Made by a program: the position numbers and the translations under genes. A model generated the notes under the pieces. The model was not told the origin of the DNA and ran no database searches. It saw nothing but the letters and a program-made list of their open reading frames with translations. From Streptomyces albus subsp. chlorinus (GTDB lineage: Bacteria > Actinomycetota > Actinomycetes > Streptomycetales > Streptomycetaceae), in contig NZ_VJOK01000001.1 in NCBI RefSeq assembly GCF_013302895.1, positions 4,048,858-4,112,857 on the forward strand: DNA of 64,000 nucleotides, written 5' to 3'. Positions 38,905 through 47,615 of the stretch are shown here, in pieces. Each line of letters starts with the position of its first letter. The stretch's first letter is position 1.

Positions 38905-40730
38905 AGGGGCTTGCCGCTCAGCCAGGGCGGGAGGGGGCGGTAGACGGTCAGCGGGGTGCCGGGCTTGTCGAGGAGCAGGGCCGTGGGGGAGGGCGCCGTC
39001 TCGCCGTCGTACGAGCACAGGGTGCCCTCGGGGATACCGGCCAGGTGCAGACGGCGCCCGCGGGCCGCGGCGTGCACGGGCGAGCGGTGCAGGACGCCTG
39101 CGAACGCCGAGGCCACCAGGCGGGTGCGGGCCCAGCGGCCCGCCTTCACCAGGTGGATGTCGAGCATGCCGTCGGCGAGGTTGAAGCGCCTCGCCCCGCC
39201 GGGGCCGCCGCCGATGGTGTGGTACGAGCAGTTGCCGACGAACAGCAGCCACAGCGACCGTTTACGCCCGTTCACCCGCACCTCGAACGGCCGGGACTGC
39301 CGCAGCACGTGCACCGCCGCGATCAGTCCGGCCGCCCACGGTCCGACCCGGCCGCGCCAGCGGTCCCGCACCTCGACCAGATCGCCGTACGCGCCCAGGC
39401 TGAAGGTGTTCACGAAGTAGCCGGGCCCGTCCGCGTCCGCGTCCCCTTCCCCGTCCCAGTCCCCGTGCTCGGCACCGTCCCCGCCGCCCCCGAATTCCCC
39501 GCCGCCCCGGAATTCCCGGGTGCTCCGGAGGTCCCGGGTGCCCCGGCCGTCCCCGTCGCCTCGGCCGTCCCCGGCGCCCTGGACGGCCGCGCCGCGCGGT
39601 GGCGCGAAGCGGGCGAGGTCCACGGCGATGGCGTGGCCCTGGCCCACCGCGTTCGTCAGATCGGCGCTGGAGCCGATGCCCAGATCCAGCGCCAGGTGGT
39701 TGTGCGTGCCACCGGGCAGCACCGCGAGCGGCACCCCGTGCCGGTGGGCCGCGCGCGCCGCCGCGTTGACGGTGCCGTCGCCGCCGAAGACACCCAGCGC
39801 GCCGCCCTCCTCGGCGGCCCGCTGCGCCTCCTTGTCCAGCAGCTGGGGCAGGGAGGAGGCGTCCGGGTCCCAGCGGGTCACCCGCGCCGCGGGCAGCGCC
39901 TCGGTGACCTCCTCCACGAACGCGGCCGAGCCCGAACCCGGGTTGGCGACCACCGAGAGCCCCCGCCCCTGGGGCAGGGCGGGCGCCTCGACGAGCGGCT
40001 GGGCCGGCGGCACCCGGCGCCGCGCGTCCAGGACGGCGCGGACACCGAAGGCCGTGGCCGCGCCCAGCGCCGCTCCCACCAGGACGTCGCTCGGGTAGTG
40101 GACGCCCGTGTAGACGCGCGAGAACGCGACCGACGCCGCCACCGGCGCGACGGCGGCGCCCCAGCCGCGCGACTCCAGGGCCAGCCCGGTGGCGAACGCG
40201 GCGGCCGAGGCCGAGTGCCCCGAGGGGAACGACGTACTGGTCGGCAGCCGCTTGAGCCGCCGTATCACCGGCACGTCGTCCAGGACGGGGCGGACCCGCC
40301 GGAACGCGCCCTTGCCGACGGTGTTGACCACTGCCGAGGTCACCGCTACGGAGGCCAGCGCGCGCAGCGCCCCGCGCCGCGCCCGCGGGCCGCCCGCGCC
40401 GGACAGCACGATCGCCGCGGCGGTTCCCGTCCACAGCTTGCTGTGGTCGGCGGCACGGCTCAGCCGGGGCAGCACGCCCTCCGCGCGCGGCCAGTCGGTG
40501 ACGGCCACACGACGGAAGAGGGCACGGTCCCACGCGCTGAGCCGGGCGCGGACGGCGGCGCCCGCCGCCGTGGAACCCCTGCCCGCGGACGCCCTGCCGC
40601 CCGCGACCGCTCTGCGCCTGGCGGCGCGGCTCCCCACCCCGAGGCCCACCCCGCGGGGTGGTGCGGTGCCGGGGCGCAGCCCGGGGCCGGCCAGGGCTCG
40701 GGCGGGCCATGGCCGCCGGTGCGTCTCCAT
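38898..40730 (-). CDS. PAP2 phosphatase - diacylglycerol kinase fusion protein
   Basis: A 610-aa two-domain protein. The N-terminal PAP2 domain (about 50-235) has all three phosphatase motifs: KGAFRRVRP, FPSGHSAS and SRVYTGVHYPSD, within membrane helices. The C-terminal part (about 255-605) is a diacylglycerol/sphingosine kinase catalytic domain with VVANPGSGS, GGDGTVNAAA and PGGTHNHLALDLG, interrupted by a Gly/Asp/Arg-rich insertion (about 415-465). The fusion would dephosphorylate and phosphorylate lipids in one polypeptide. The ATG at 40730 has GAGGGGG upstream; an ATG 51 codons earlier would add an Asp/Ser-rich stretch and is less likely. Confidence 0.88.
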   Translation of the reverse strand: METHRRPWPARALAGPGLRPGTAPPRGVGLGVGSRAARRRAVAGGRASAGRGSTAAGAAVRARLSAWDRALFRRVAVTDWPRAEGVLPRLSRAADHSKLWTGTAAAIVLSGAGGPRARRGALRALASVAVTSAVVNTVGKGAFRRVRPVLDDVPVIRRLKRLPTSTSFPSGHSASAAAFATGLALESRGWGAAVAPVAASVAFSRVYTGVHYPSDVLVGAALGAATAFGVRAVLDARRRVPPAQPLVEAPALPQGRGLSVVANPGSGSAAFVEEVTEALPAARVTRWDPDASSLPQLLDKEAQRAAEEGGALGVFGGDGTVNAAARAAHRHGVPLAVLPGGTHNHLALDLGIGSSADLTNAVGQGHAIAVDLARFAPPRGAAVQGAGDGRGDGDGRGTRDLRSTREFRGGGEFGGGGDGAEHGDWDGEGDADADGPGYFVNTFSLGAYGDLVEVRDRWRGRVGPWAAGLIAAVHVLRQSRPFEVRVNGRKRSLWLLFVGNCSYHTIGGGPGGARRFNLADGMLDIHLVKAGRWARTRLVASAFAGVLHRSPVHAAARGRRLHLAGIPEGTLCSYDGETAPSPTALLLDKPGTPLTVYRPLPPWLSGKPLS

Positions 40731-40760
40731 CGGTGCCCCCTCGCTTCCGTCACATCCGTG

Positions 40761-40791
<31 letters not shown>

Positions 40792-40911
40792 ACGTCACTG
40801 CCGTCGTTTCGCCGGTGCCCGTCGGCCCCGCCTGGGACGTCGCACGGGCAGGTCTCTCCTGCCCGGCGCGGTACAGGGCACACCGGTCCCTCACACCAGC
40901 GACCTTTCGCG

Positions 40912-41098
40912 GGACGGCGGACCGGCCCGGGGGACGGCGGACCGGTCTGGGGGACGGCGGACCGGCTGGGGGACGGTGGACCGGTCCGGGGGGCGGCGAG
41001 TCCCTCTGGAACGGCATCCGTCGGAACGGCATCCGTCGGAACGGCATCCGTCGGGATGGGACCCGTAGGGATGGGACCCGTAGGGATGGGACCCGTCG
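40912..41098 (+). repeat. Two adjacent minisatellites
   Basis: First, about four 20-bp units GGACGGCGGACCGGYCYGGG (40912-40993). Second, three 15-bp units CGGAACGGCATCCGT followed by three of AGGGATGGGACCCGT (about 41008-41098). They fill the gap between two phosphatase genes. Confidence 0.8.
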
Positions 41099-41132
41099 GG
41101 TGGGATGTCCGCCGGGACGGGGCATTTCCGAG

Positions 41133-42128
41133 TCAGCGGTGAGGAGGGTGGAGGAGGGGGACGTCACGTGTGCGCGCGGCGCGTGCCTCCTGTGCCGTGT
41201 GGGCCAGGACGCATGTGAGCGCGACCGCCGTGCCCAGGGCCAGACCCGCCAGTACGTCGGTGGGCCAGTGCACCGCGAGGTAGACGCGGCTGAACCCGGC
41301 CAGCAGGCACAGCAGGCCCGTTCCCGTCCACAGGGCGGCGCGGGCCGCGCGGGAGGCCAGGTGAGCGGCGAGGACGTAGGCCAGGGCCAGCAGGACCGCG
41401 GTGGCGATCACGGTGTGCCGGGACGGATAGCAGTAACCGTCCTCCGGTACCGCCCACAGCCGCGCGGGCGGCCGGTGCCGGTCCGTCAGCTCCTTGGCGG
41501 CGGACGCGACCACCACCGACAGCGCCCCGGTGGCGGTCACCAGTACCGCCGGCAGCCGCGCACCCGAACGCCGGGACATCCAGAGGGCCACCAGCACCGC
41601 GACGACCAGCAGGGGGATCTCCGAGAGATGCGACACCCAGGTCATCGGCCCTTCCAGCACCGACTCCCTGCGCCGTACCACCTCGTCGAGCAGCGGCCGG
41701 TCCGCGAAGCCCGTCCCCCGGCCGAGCACCACGTACGACGTCCCGGCGAACACCAGCAGGCAGGCCAGCAGGCCCAGTGCCGGGCCCAGCGGGCGGGGAG
41801 GTGTCCGGACCGGACCCCTCCGGCCCGGACACCGCTGTCGGGAGGGCCCGCCCCACCGTCCGCCCTCGCCCCCTTCGCCCCCGCCCTGCACCGGCCCCGG
41901 CACCTGGACGGGAGCCAGACGCCGCAGCAGCCCGCGCGGATCCCTCTTCTCGGGGGGCTCCGGGATGGCGGCCTTCCCGGGGACATCTGCGGAGGCGTCC
42001 CCCAAGACGCCACCGCAGATGTCCCCGGAGGCGCCACCGGAGGCACTGCCGGACGCGTGCGGGGCCGCGTTCCGGGGCGTGTCGCCCTCGGGGGAATCCG
42101 GTGGGTCCAGGGAGAACTGCCCACTCAT
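41133..42128 (-). CDS. PAP2-family membrane phosphatase
   Basis: A 331-aa protein. The first ~105 residues are Gly/Ser/Pro-rich, cytoplasmic and variable. Six membrane helices follow, with PAP2 motifs KELTDRHRPPARLWAV (motif 1), CYPSRHTV (motif 2) and SRVYLAVHWPTDVLAG (motif 3); the catalytic histidines are present. It is a lipid-phosphate phosphatase of the undecaprenyl-pyrophosphate or phosphatidate type; the exact substrate is unclear. It is on the same strand as the PAP2-DAGK fusion, separated by minisatellites. Confidence 0.88.
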   Translation of the reverse strand: MSGQFSLDPPDSPEGDTPRNAAPHASGSASGGASGDICGGVLGDASADVPGKAAIPEPPEKRDPRGLLRRLAPVQVPGPVQGGGEGGEGGRWGGPSRQRCPGRRGPVRTPPRPLGPALGLLACLLVFAGTSYVVLGRGTGFADRPLLDEVVRRRESVLEGPMTWVSHLSEIPLLVVAVLVALWMSRRSGARLPAVLVTATGALSVVVASAAKELTDRHRPPARLWAVPEDGYCYPSRHTVIATAVLLALAYVLAAHLASRAARAALWTGTGLLCLLAGFSRVYLAVHWPTDVLAGLALGTAVALTCVLAHTAQEARAARTRDVPLLHPPHR

Positions 42129-42458
42129 CAGGGACTCCTCGTCGGCCGTGCGGCCGTCTGTGTGCCGGGTGTGCGGAGGGGATGCCGACCCTCAGCCCTC
42201 AGTAGAAGCTCCTCCCGCCCGCCGCGCGAGTGGCGCACCACCGGGTGGGTGACGGGGTGTGGCGGATGGGGGACGGGTGGATGGGGGGAGGGTGCCCGGT
42301 TCCCGGTGCCCGGTTCCGTGCCGGCGGTGCCATGACGCCGCGCGGCCGGCCGACGCGCCCCGGACACTTCTCGGGCCGCCCCCTTCGGGCGCTCGTCCGC
42401 TTCGGGCGCTCCCCACTCCGGACTCTTCCCGGCCCGGCCGCCTTCTCCGCCGTTCCCG

Positions 42459-44132
42459 TCAGCTCCGGGCAGCGGGGAACTCGGCTGTGACCAGGAAACC
42501 GCCGTCCCCGGTCGGTTCCGCCGCGAAGGCGCCGCCCAGCAGCAGGGCGCGCTCCCGCAGACCGAGCAGTCCGTGGCCGCCGTCCGGGAGCCGGTGGCCG
42601 CCGTCGGCGGGGAAGCCCGGTTCAGGTACGGCGGTGGGCGGGCCGTTGCGTACGGCGACGGCCAGCCGCGTCCCGGCCGGACCGCCCCGGCACACCCGTA
42701 CGGTGACGTGCACCTTGGCACCGGGCGCGTGCTTGCGCACGTTGGTCAGCGCCTCCTGGACGGTGCGGTAGGCGGCCCGCTCCACCGCGTCCGGCCAGCG
42801 CGGGGACGACGACCCGTCACCGTGCGGTTCGCCATGCGGGCCGTTGCCGTCCAGGCGGTCGTGGTCCGGGTCGCCCGTCAGGCGGTCGTCATCCGGGTCG
42901 TCCTTGTGTGGGCCGTTGTCGTCCAGGCTGTGGACCAGACCGTCCGGTGGCGGACCGTCGTGCGGGCCGTCGTGCGGGGAGCTGCCCGGTCCGTCGTCCG
43001 GTTCGCCGTCCGGTCCGTCGTCCGGTTCGCCGTTCCGGACACGGGGGGCCAGGGCCGGCAGGTCCAGCGTCACCGGCAGGCCGCTCTGCTCCGCCAGCGC
43101 GGGCAGGTCCCGCAACCGCGGCTGCGGGGCCAGGCCGCTTCCGGTGCGGTCGCCGGAGCGCAGTGTTCCGACCATGTGCCGCAGCTCGACCAGCGTCCTG
43201 ACGGCCAGCTCGCGCACGGTGCGCGCGGTGGCGCGCGAGGTCTCGTCCCGGCAGGTCACCTGCAACGCGCCCGCCTGCACGCTGATCAGGCTCACCTGGT
43301 GCGCGACCACGTCGTGCATCTCGCGGGCCAGCCGGGCCCGCTCGGTCGTCACCGCCCGCTCGGCCAGCAGTTCGGCCTCCCGGTGGCGGCTGGCGGTCAG
43401 CTCCCGTATGCGGTCGCGCAACTGCTGCCGCGTACGGGACCAGCGGCCGAACACGGCCGGGGCCGCGCCCTGGACGCAGGAGTCCAGCATGTCGAGCAGG
43501 CCCTGCCGGTCGGCGGACGGGGTGAAGCCGTCGAGCGGATACGGCACGTAGTGCGCGAGCGCCAGCGACACGGCACCCACCACCGCGAGCGCGTTGCTGC
43601 GGCGGCGCGCCGTGACCGTGTAGAGGGCGATCATGGGCGCGAACCAGATGTAGCCCACGTACAGCCCCACCAGCGTCACCGCGAGCACGGCCACCGGCCA
43701 CCGCTTGCGCACCAGCAGCGCGACCGCCGCCGCGACGGAGACCCCCAGTTCCAGGCCGGGCCGCACCCCGTTGACGAGGAACGCGTCGGCCAGCCCCAGC
43801 AGGGCCGGGAGGGCGGGCAGCGCGAAGACGAAGGCGCGGGAGCCCGCGCGCGCCGCCGTGCTACCCCGTGCGCGGGCGGACGCGAGCAGGGTGGTGCGGG
43901 GGGCAGAGCGCGTGGTGCGCGGACCGGGGTGTGCGGGGCGCGGGCTCGAGTGTGCGGGGCGTGGGCTCGAGTGTCGTGGGCTGGAGTGTGCGGGGCGTGC
44001 GGGTCGTACGGGATGGGCGGGGCGGGTGGGGCGCGCGGCGGGTGCGGCGGGGTCCGCGTGCTGGGGTGTGGGCTGGGTCGCGTGCCGGGGCGCGTCGGCG
44101 TCCGCGTCCGCGGGCGGGGGCGGCGGGGTCAC
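42459..44132 (-). CDS. Two-component sensor histidine kinase (HisKA_3 type)
   Basis: A 557-aa NarL-type sensor kinase. A low-complexity Pro/Ala/Arg/His N-terminus (about 1-90) is followed by four or five membrane helices (about 100-215) and a dimerisation domain with the phospho-acceptor His in RLAREMHDVVAHQVSLI. The HATPase_c domain includes EALTNVRKHA (N box) and GHGLLGLRER (G box). Between the dimerisation domain and the ATPase lies an insertion of about 80 residues rich in Asp, Gly, Pro and His. The GTG start overlaps the response-regulator stop as GTGA, so the two genes are coupled. Confidence 0.9.
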   Translation of the reverse strand: MTPPPPPADADADAPRHATQPTPQHADPAAPAARPTRPAHPVRPARPAHSSPRHSSPRPAHSSPRPAHPGPRTTRSAPRTTLLASARARGSTAARAGSRAFVFALPALPALLGLADAFLVNGVRPGLELGVSVAAAVALLVRKRWPVAVLAVTLVGLYVGYIWFAPMIALYTVTARRRSNALAVVGAVSLALAHYVPYPLDGFTPSADRQGLLDMLDSCVQGAAPAVFGRWSRTRQQLRDRIRELTASRHREAELLAERAVTTERARLAREMHDVVAHQVSLISVQAGALQVTCRDETSRATARTVRELAVRTLVELRHMVGTLRSGDRTGSGLAPQPRLRDLPALAEQSGLPVTLDLPALAPRVRNGEPDDGPDGEPDDGPGSSPHDGPHDGPPPDGLVHSLDDNGPHKDDPDDDRLTGDPDHDRLDGNGPHGEPHGDGSSSPRWPDAVERAAYRTVQEALTNVRKHAPGAKVHVTVRVCRGGPAGTRLAVAVRNGPPTAVPEPGFPADGGHRLPDGGHGLLGLRERALLLGGAFAAEPTGDGGFLVTAEFPAARS

Positions 44133-45091
44133 GGTGCGGCGTCCGTGGGCGGGCCGTTGCGGGGGCCGTCGGCACGGCTGCTCTCCGGCAGCGCGCGGTC
44201 CGCCACCGGGTCCGTACCGGGAGAGTCCGTCCGTCCCCCGGCTTCACCTGCCGGGCCTGCCGGGCCTGCCGGGGAGGAGCCCGTACCGGCCGGGTCTGCC
44301 GGGGAGGAGCCCGTACCGACGGCAGGGTGCGCCCGTGCCGTGCCCCCGCCCGTATCCGTATCCGTATCCCTGCCCGTACCGGGGCCGGCGGGGAGCGCCG
44401 CCGCACCGGGGTGGTGCGGGGAGAGGTGCCCGACCAGGCCCGCGCGGTCGGCGACGACCGCGGCCCGCACCCGGTTGAGGCCGCCGAGCTTGGCGAGGAG
44501 AGCGCTGACGTGGTCCTTGACGGTGCCGTGGGCCAGCCGCAGCCGCCGGGCGATCTCGCCGTTGGACAGCCCCTCACCGACCAGTGCCAGCACCTGCCGC
44601 TCCCGTACGGTGAGGGCTGCCACGTCCCGGACCGCGCCCTGGTCGGGCTTGCGGCCCAGATAGCCGCCGATCACCGCGGGGGTCACCCCGGGGGCGAGCA
44701 CCCGGCCGCCGTCGGCCAGCACGCGTACGGCGTGCACCAGCTGTTCCGGCGCGGTGTCCTTGAGGAGGAAACCGGCGGCGCCCTCCTGCAGGGCGGTCTC
44801 CAGGTACTCCTCCGCGTCGAAGGTCGTCAGCATGGCGGTCCGGGGCGCGTCGGACAGGTCGCCCAGGCCGTCCGGGTGCGGCGCGTGCAGTTGGCGGAGG
44901 ACCGTCAGCCCGTCGACGTCGGGCATCCGGACGTCGAGGAGCAGGACGTCCGGGCGGTGGGCCAGCACCGTGGCGACCGCGTCGCCGCCCCCGCAGTCGG
45001 CGACCACCTCGATGTCCGGTGCCGCCCCGAGGATGAGGCGCAGCCCGGAGCGCACCAGCTCCTCGTCGTCCACGACCACGACCCGGATCAC
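44129..45091 (-). CDS. Two-component response regulator (NarL/LuxR type)
   Basis: A 320-aa protein. The receiver domain begins VVVVDDEELVRSGLRLIL, with the phospho-acceptor Asp in LLLDVRMPDVDG and the conserved Thr/Lys in TTF..FLLKDT. The LuxR helix-turn-helix (about 150-210) contains LTVRERQVLALVGEGLSNGE and VKDHVSALLAKL. About 100 extra residues at the C-terminus are low-complexity (Gly/Pro/Ala/Thr/Asp), which is not usual for this family. It is the first gene of the operon with the histidine kinase downstream. The target genes are unknown; the two genes probably act on envelope functions nearby. Confidence 0.9.
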   Translation of the reverse strand: MIRVVVVDDEELVRSGLRLILGAAPDIEVVADCGGGDAVATVLAHRPDVLLLDVRMPDVDGLTVLRQLHAPHPDGLGDLSDAPRTAMLTTFDAEEYLETALQEGAAGFLLKDTAPEQLVHAVRVLADGGRVLAPGVTPAVIGGYLGRKPDQGAVRDVAALTVRERQVLALVGEGLSNGEIARRLRLAHGTVKDHVSALLAKLGGLNRVRAAVVADRAGLVGHLSPHHPGAAALPAGPGTGRDTDTDTGGGTARAHPAVGTGSSPADPAGTGSSPAGPAGPAGEAGGRTDSPGTDPVADRALPESSRADGPRNGPPTDAAP

Positions 45092-45587
45092 CGTCGCGCT
45101 CCTCGCCTCAGTCCCGCTGCCTGCCCTGCTCCCTCCCCGGACCCACGGGTCCCGCTGCCGACTCCCCGCCCCCGACCGAGGCTACGACAGGCCGCAGGAC
45201 CGCCGCTGCGACCTGGAGAGGAGATCCCCTCTGCCCGCCCCCGCCGACCGGCGGGGGACGGAACGGCCGAGGGCCCGCCGATGAGCGGGGAAGGGCCGAT
45301 GAGCGGGGAAGGGCCGATGAACGGGGGAGGGAGGGGGGAGGGAGGCGGTGGGACAGGGGCGGCGGGCGTGTGCGCCGGACCGGGGCGGGCGGGACGGCCC
45401 CTCACCGCCGTCCCGCCCGCACGGACCGGGACTGCACCGGGGGCGGACCGAGGGCGGACCCGGGGGGCGGAGCGGCCAGTCCGTGAGCCGGCCACTCGGG
45501 AGGCCGGCCAGTCGGGAGGCCGGCCAGTCCATCTGCCGGCCGACCGGGCGGACGAGCCGGCCCCGGCGAAGGTCCGCGTCGGGCCGG
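45092..45587. other. Gene-free region with tandem repeats
   Basis: No gene. An 18-bp unit containing GGCCGATGAGCGGGGAAG is repeated three times (about 45277-45330), and a GAGGCCGGCCAGTCG duplication lies near 45499-45530. The region should contain the promoter of the response-regulator operon. Confidence 0.6.
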
Positions 45588-47348
45588 CTAGACGTGGATC
45601 ACGTCGAGGAGGTCCACGACGAACAACAGGGTGGCGTTGGGAGGGATCGCGTCGCCGCTGCCCTCCTTGCCGTACGCCAGCTCGGGCGGGACGGAGAACT
45701 CCAGCCGGGAGCCGGCGCGCTTGCCGATGAGGGCCTGGTCCCAGCCCTTGATGACCTGGCCGGTGCCGACCTGGAGGAGCGTCGCCTGCCGCCGGGCGTA
45801 GGAGCTGTCCTTCTCCTCCGCCGTCTCCCAGTCCTCCAGGACGTAGTGGCACTTGAGGTGGTCGGTCTTGCGTGCCTTCGTGCCGGAGCCCTGGATCAGG
45901 GTGCGGACGACGAGCTTCTCCGGCGGGGCCCCGCGCTTCCTCTCCAGGGTCGGCTTCTGGCCCAGCCGCTTGCCCGAGACCACCGCGGGGAGCGGGCCGC
46001 TGCCGTCGCCCGAGGAGTCCTGGGAGTCCCGGGAGCCCCCGGAGTCCTGGGAGTCCCGGGACGAGGAACTGTCGTCCGTGGAGTCCCGGGAACTGTTGGC
46101 GCCGCGTCCGCGTGCCTGTCCGCCACCCCCCGAACCGTCCTCGTCCTGCGCGAGGTTGACGGCGGTGAGCACCCCGCCGCCCCCGAGGACGACGACGCCC
46201 GCGCCCGCCAGTGCCAGCACAGCGCGGCGGCTGAGCCCCCGGCCCTGGTGCGGCGGAACGGCGGAGGGCGGGAACCCGTGCGGGGGCGGGGGCGGACCGT
46301 AGACGCCGAGCGGGGAGGGGGACGCCGCGTGCGGCGCCTGCGGGTGGGGTGTCGCGGGGGAGGGGGACGGCGACGGGGGTGTGGCCGGGTCGGCGGACGA
46401 GGCGGGGGACGCGGGGGACGGGCCTGGGGACGGGTGTGGCGAGGAGGGTCCGGCGGGGCCGTCGTCCGCCCGCAACGGGCGCAGCCGCGCGGGCAGTTCC
46501 ACCACCGTCGGTATCTGCGGCGGCAGCCAGCGGCCCTCCCGTACGGTGTGCGGAACCGTGAACTCCGCCCGCAGTGCGGCGACCGTCGGCCGCCGGGCCG
46601 GGTCCTTGTCCAGGCAGCGTGCGAGTACGGGACGCAGCCCGGCCGGTACGGCGTCGAGCCGGGGCTCCTCCTCCAGGGCGCGGTACATCATCGCGAGGGG
46701 GTCGCCGTAGCCGAACGGGCCCTCACCGGTGGCGGCGTACACGAGGGTCGCCCCCAGCGCGTACACGTCCGTGTGGGGGCCCACGAAGGAGCCGCGCAGT
46801 TGCTCGGGCGCCATGTAGCCGGGGGTGCCCGGTGCCTGCCCGGTGCGGGTGATCTGGGAGTGGTCGCTGGAGCGGGAGATGCCGAAGTCGATGACCCGGG
46901 GGCCGTCGTCGGCGAGCAGGACGTTGGCGGGCTTGAGGTCGCGGTGGACGAGCCCGGCGGCGTGGATGGCCTCCAGGGCGGCGGCGATGCCGGCCAGCAG
47001 CGCCCGCAGGGACGCCTCGGGCAGGGGACCGCCGTCGGCGACGGCGTCGGCGAGCGAGGCGGCCGGTATGTAGGCCGTGGCCAGCCACGGCCGGCGGCCC
47101 TCCGGATCGGCGCCGAGCACGGCCGCCGTGAACCGGCCGTCCACCTTCCGCGCGGCCTGCACCTCCCGCGCGAACCGCCGCCGGAACGCGGCGTCGTCGG
47201 CGAACTCGCCCCGCGCCACCTTGATGGCGACCAGTGACTCCTCGCCCGACCTGCCGAGGAAGACCTCACCCATGCCCCCGCTGCCGAGCCGCCCCAGCAG
47301 CTCGTACGGGCCGATCGCGCTCGGATCCCCGGCCTCCAACGGCTTCAT
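45588..47348 (-). CDS. Ser/Thr protein kinase with extracellular FKBP-type prolyl isomerase domain
   Basis: A 586-aa single-pass membrane protein. The cytoplasmic kinase (about 14-265) has the P-loop GRLGSGGMGEV, catalytic Lys in VAIKVA, HRDLKPANVLL, DFGIS and the APE motif in MAPEQLRG. A Pro/Ser-rich linker (about 285-370) leads to a membrane helix (about 375-395). A Ser/Asp/Arg-rich spacer follows, then a C-terminal FKBP-type peptidyl-prolyl isomerase domain (about 475-586) with YVLEDWETAEEKDSSYAR, VIKGWDQALIGKRAGSR and LAYGKEGSGDAIPPNATLLF. PknB-like kinases usually carry PASTA repeats outside; here that place is taken by an FKBP. ATG 47348 has GGAGGG upstream. Confidence 0.9.
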   Translation of the reverse strand: MKPLEAGDPSAIGPYELLGRLGSGGMGEVFLGRSGEESLVAIKVARGEFADDAAFRRRFAREVQAARKVDGRFTAAVLGADPEGRRPWLATAYIPAASLADAVADGGPLPEASLRALLAGIAAALEAIHAAGLVHRDLKPANVLLADDGPRVIDFGISRSSDHSQITRTGQAPGTPGYMAPEQLRGSFVGPHTDVYALGATLVYAATGEGPFGYGDPLAMMYRALEEEPRLDAVPAGLRPVLARCLDKDPARRPTVAALRAEFTVPHTVREGRWLPPQIPTVVELPARLRPLRADDGPAGPSSPHPSPGPSPASPASSADPATPPSPSPSPATPHPQAPHAASPSPLGVYGPPPPPHGFPPSAVPPHQGRGLSRRAVLALAGAGVVVLGGGGVLTAVNLAQDEDGSGGGGQARGRGANSSRDSTDDSSSSRDSQDSGGSRDSQDSSGDGSGPLPAVVSGKRLGQKPTLERKRGAPPEKLVVRTLIQGSGTKARKTDHLKCHYVLEDWETAEEKDSSYARRQATLLQVGTGQVIKGWDQALIGKRAGSRLEFSVPPELAYGKEGSGDAIPPNATLLFVVDLLDVIHV

Positions 47349-47470
47349 TCCGCCTTGCCCTCCCCCTCGCTCCGCCGACCGCATCGCACCGGGTGAGCGT
47401 ACGACGAGGTCCGCCCGCGATGTCACCGGTCGCCGCCTACGGGACCGGCTCCACGGCCGCTCGCGGCTCC

Positions 47471-47606
47471 CGGCGGCTGAGGGACCTCCGTCACCTGGCG
47501 GCTGAAGGACCTCCGCCGTCACCTGGCGGCTGAGGGGCCTCCGTCACCCGGCGGCTGAGGAACCCCGTCACCCGGCGGCTGAGGGAGACCCGCTCATCCG
47601 GCGGCG
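47471..47606 (+). repeat. Tandem GGCGGCTGAGGG..CTCCGTCACC repeats
   Basis: Five units of 23-28 bp, each beginning GGCGGCTGA(G/A)G and ending near GTCACC, lie between two same-strand genes, in the upstream region of the kinase. Confidence 0.8.
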
Positions 47607-47615
47607 GGCCGGTCC

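Noticed and set aside
40912..41098. CRISPR-like array
   Set aside because: The units are contiguous 15-20-bp tandem repeats without unique spacers.
44129..44480. Separate gene within the low-complexity tail of the response regulator
   Set aside because: The tail is in frame with the regulator, has no start signals of its own, and ends with the GTGA overlap to the kinase.
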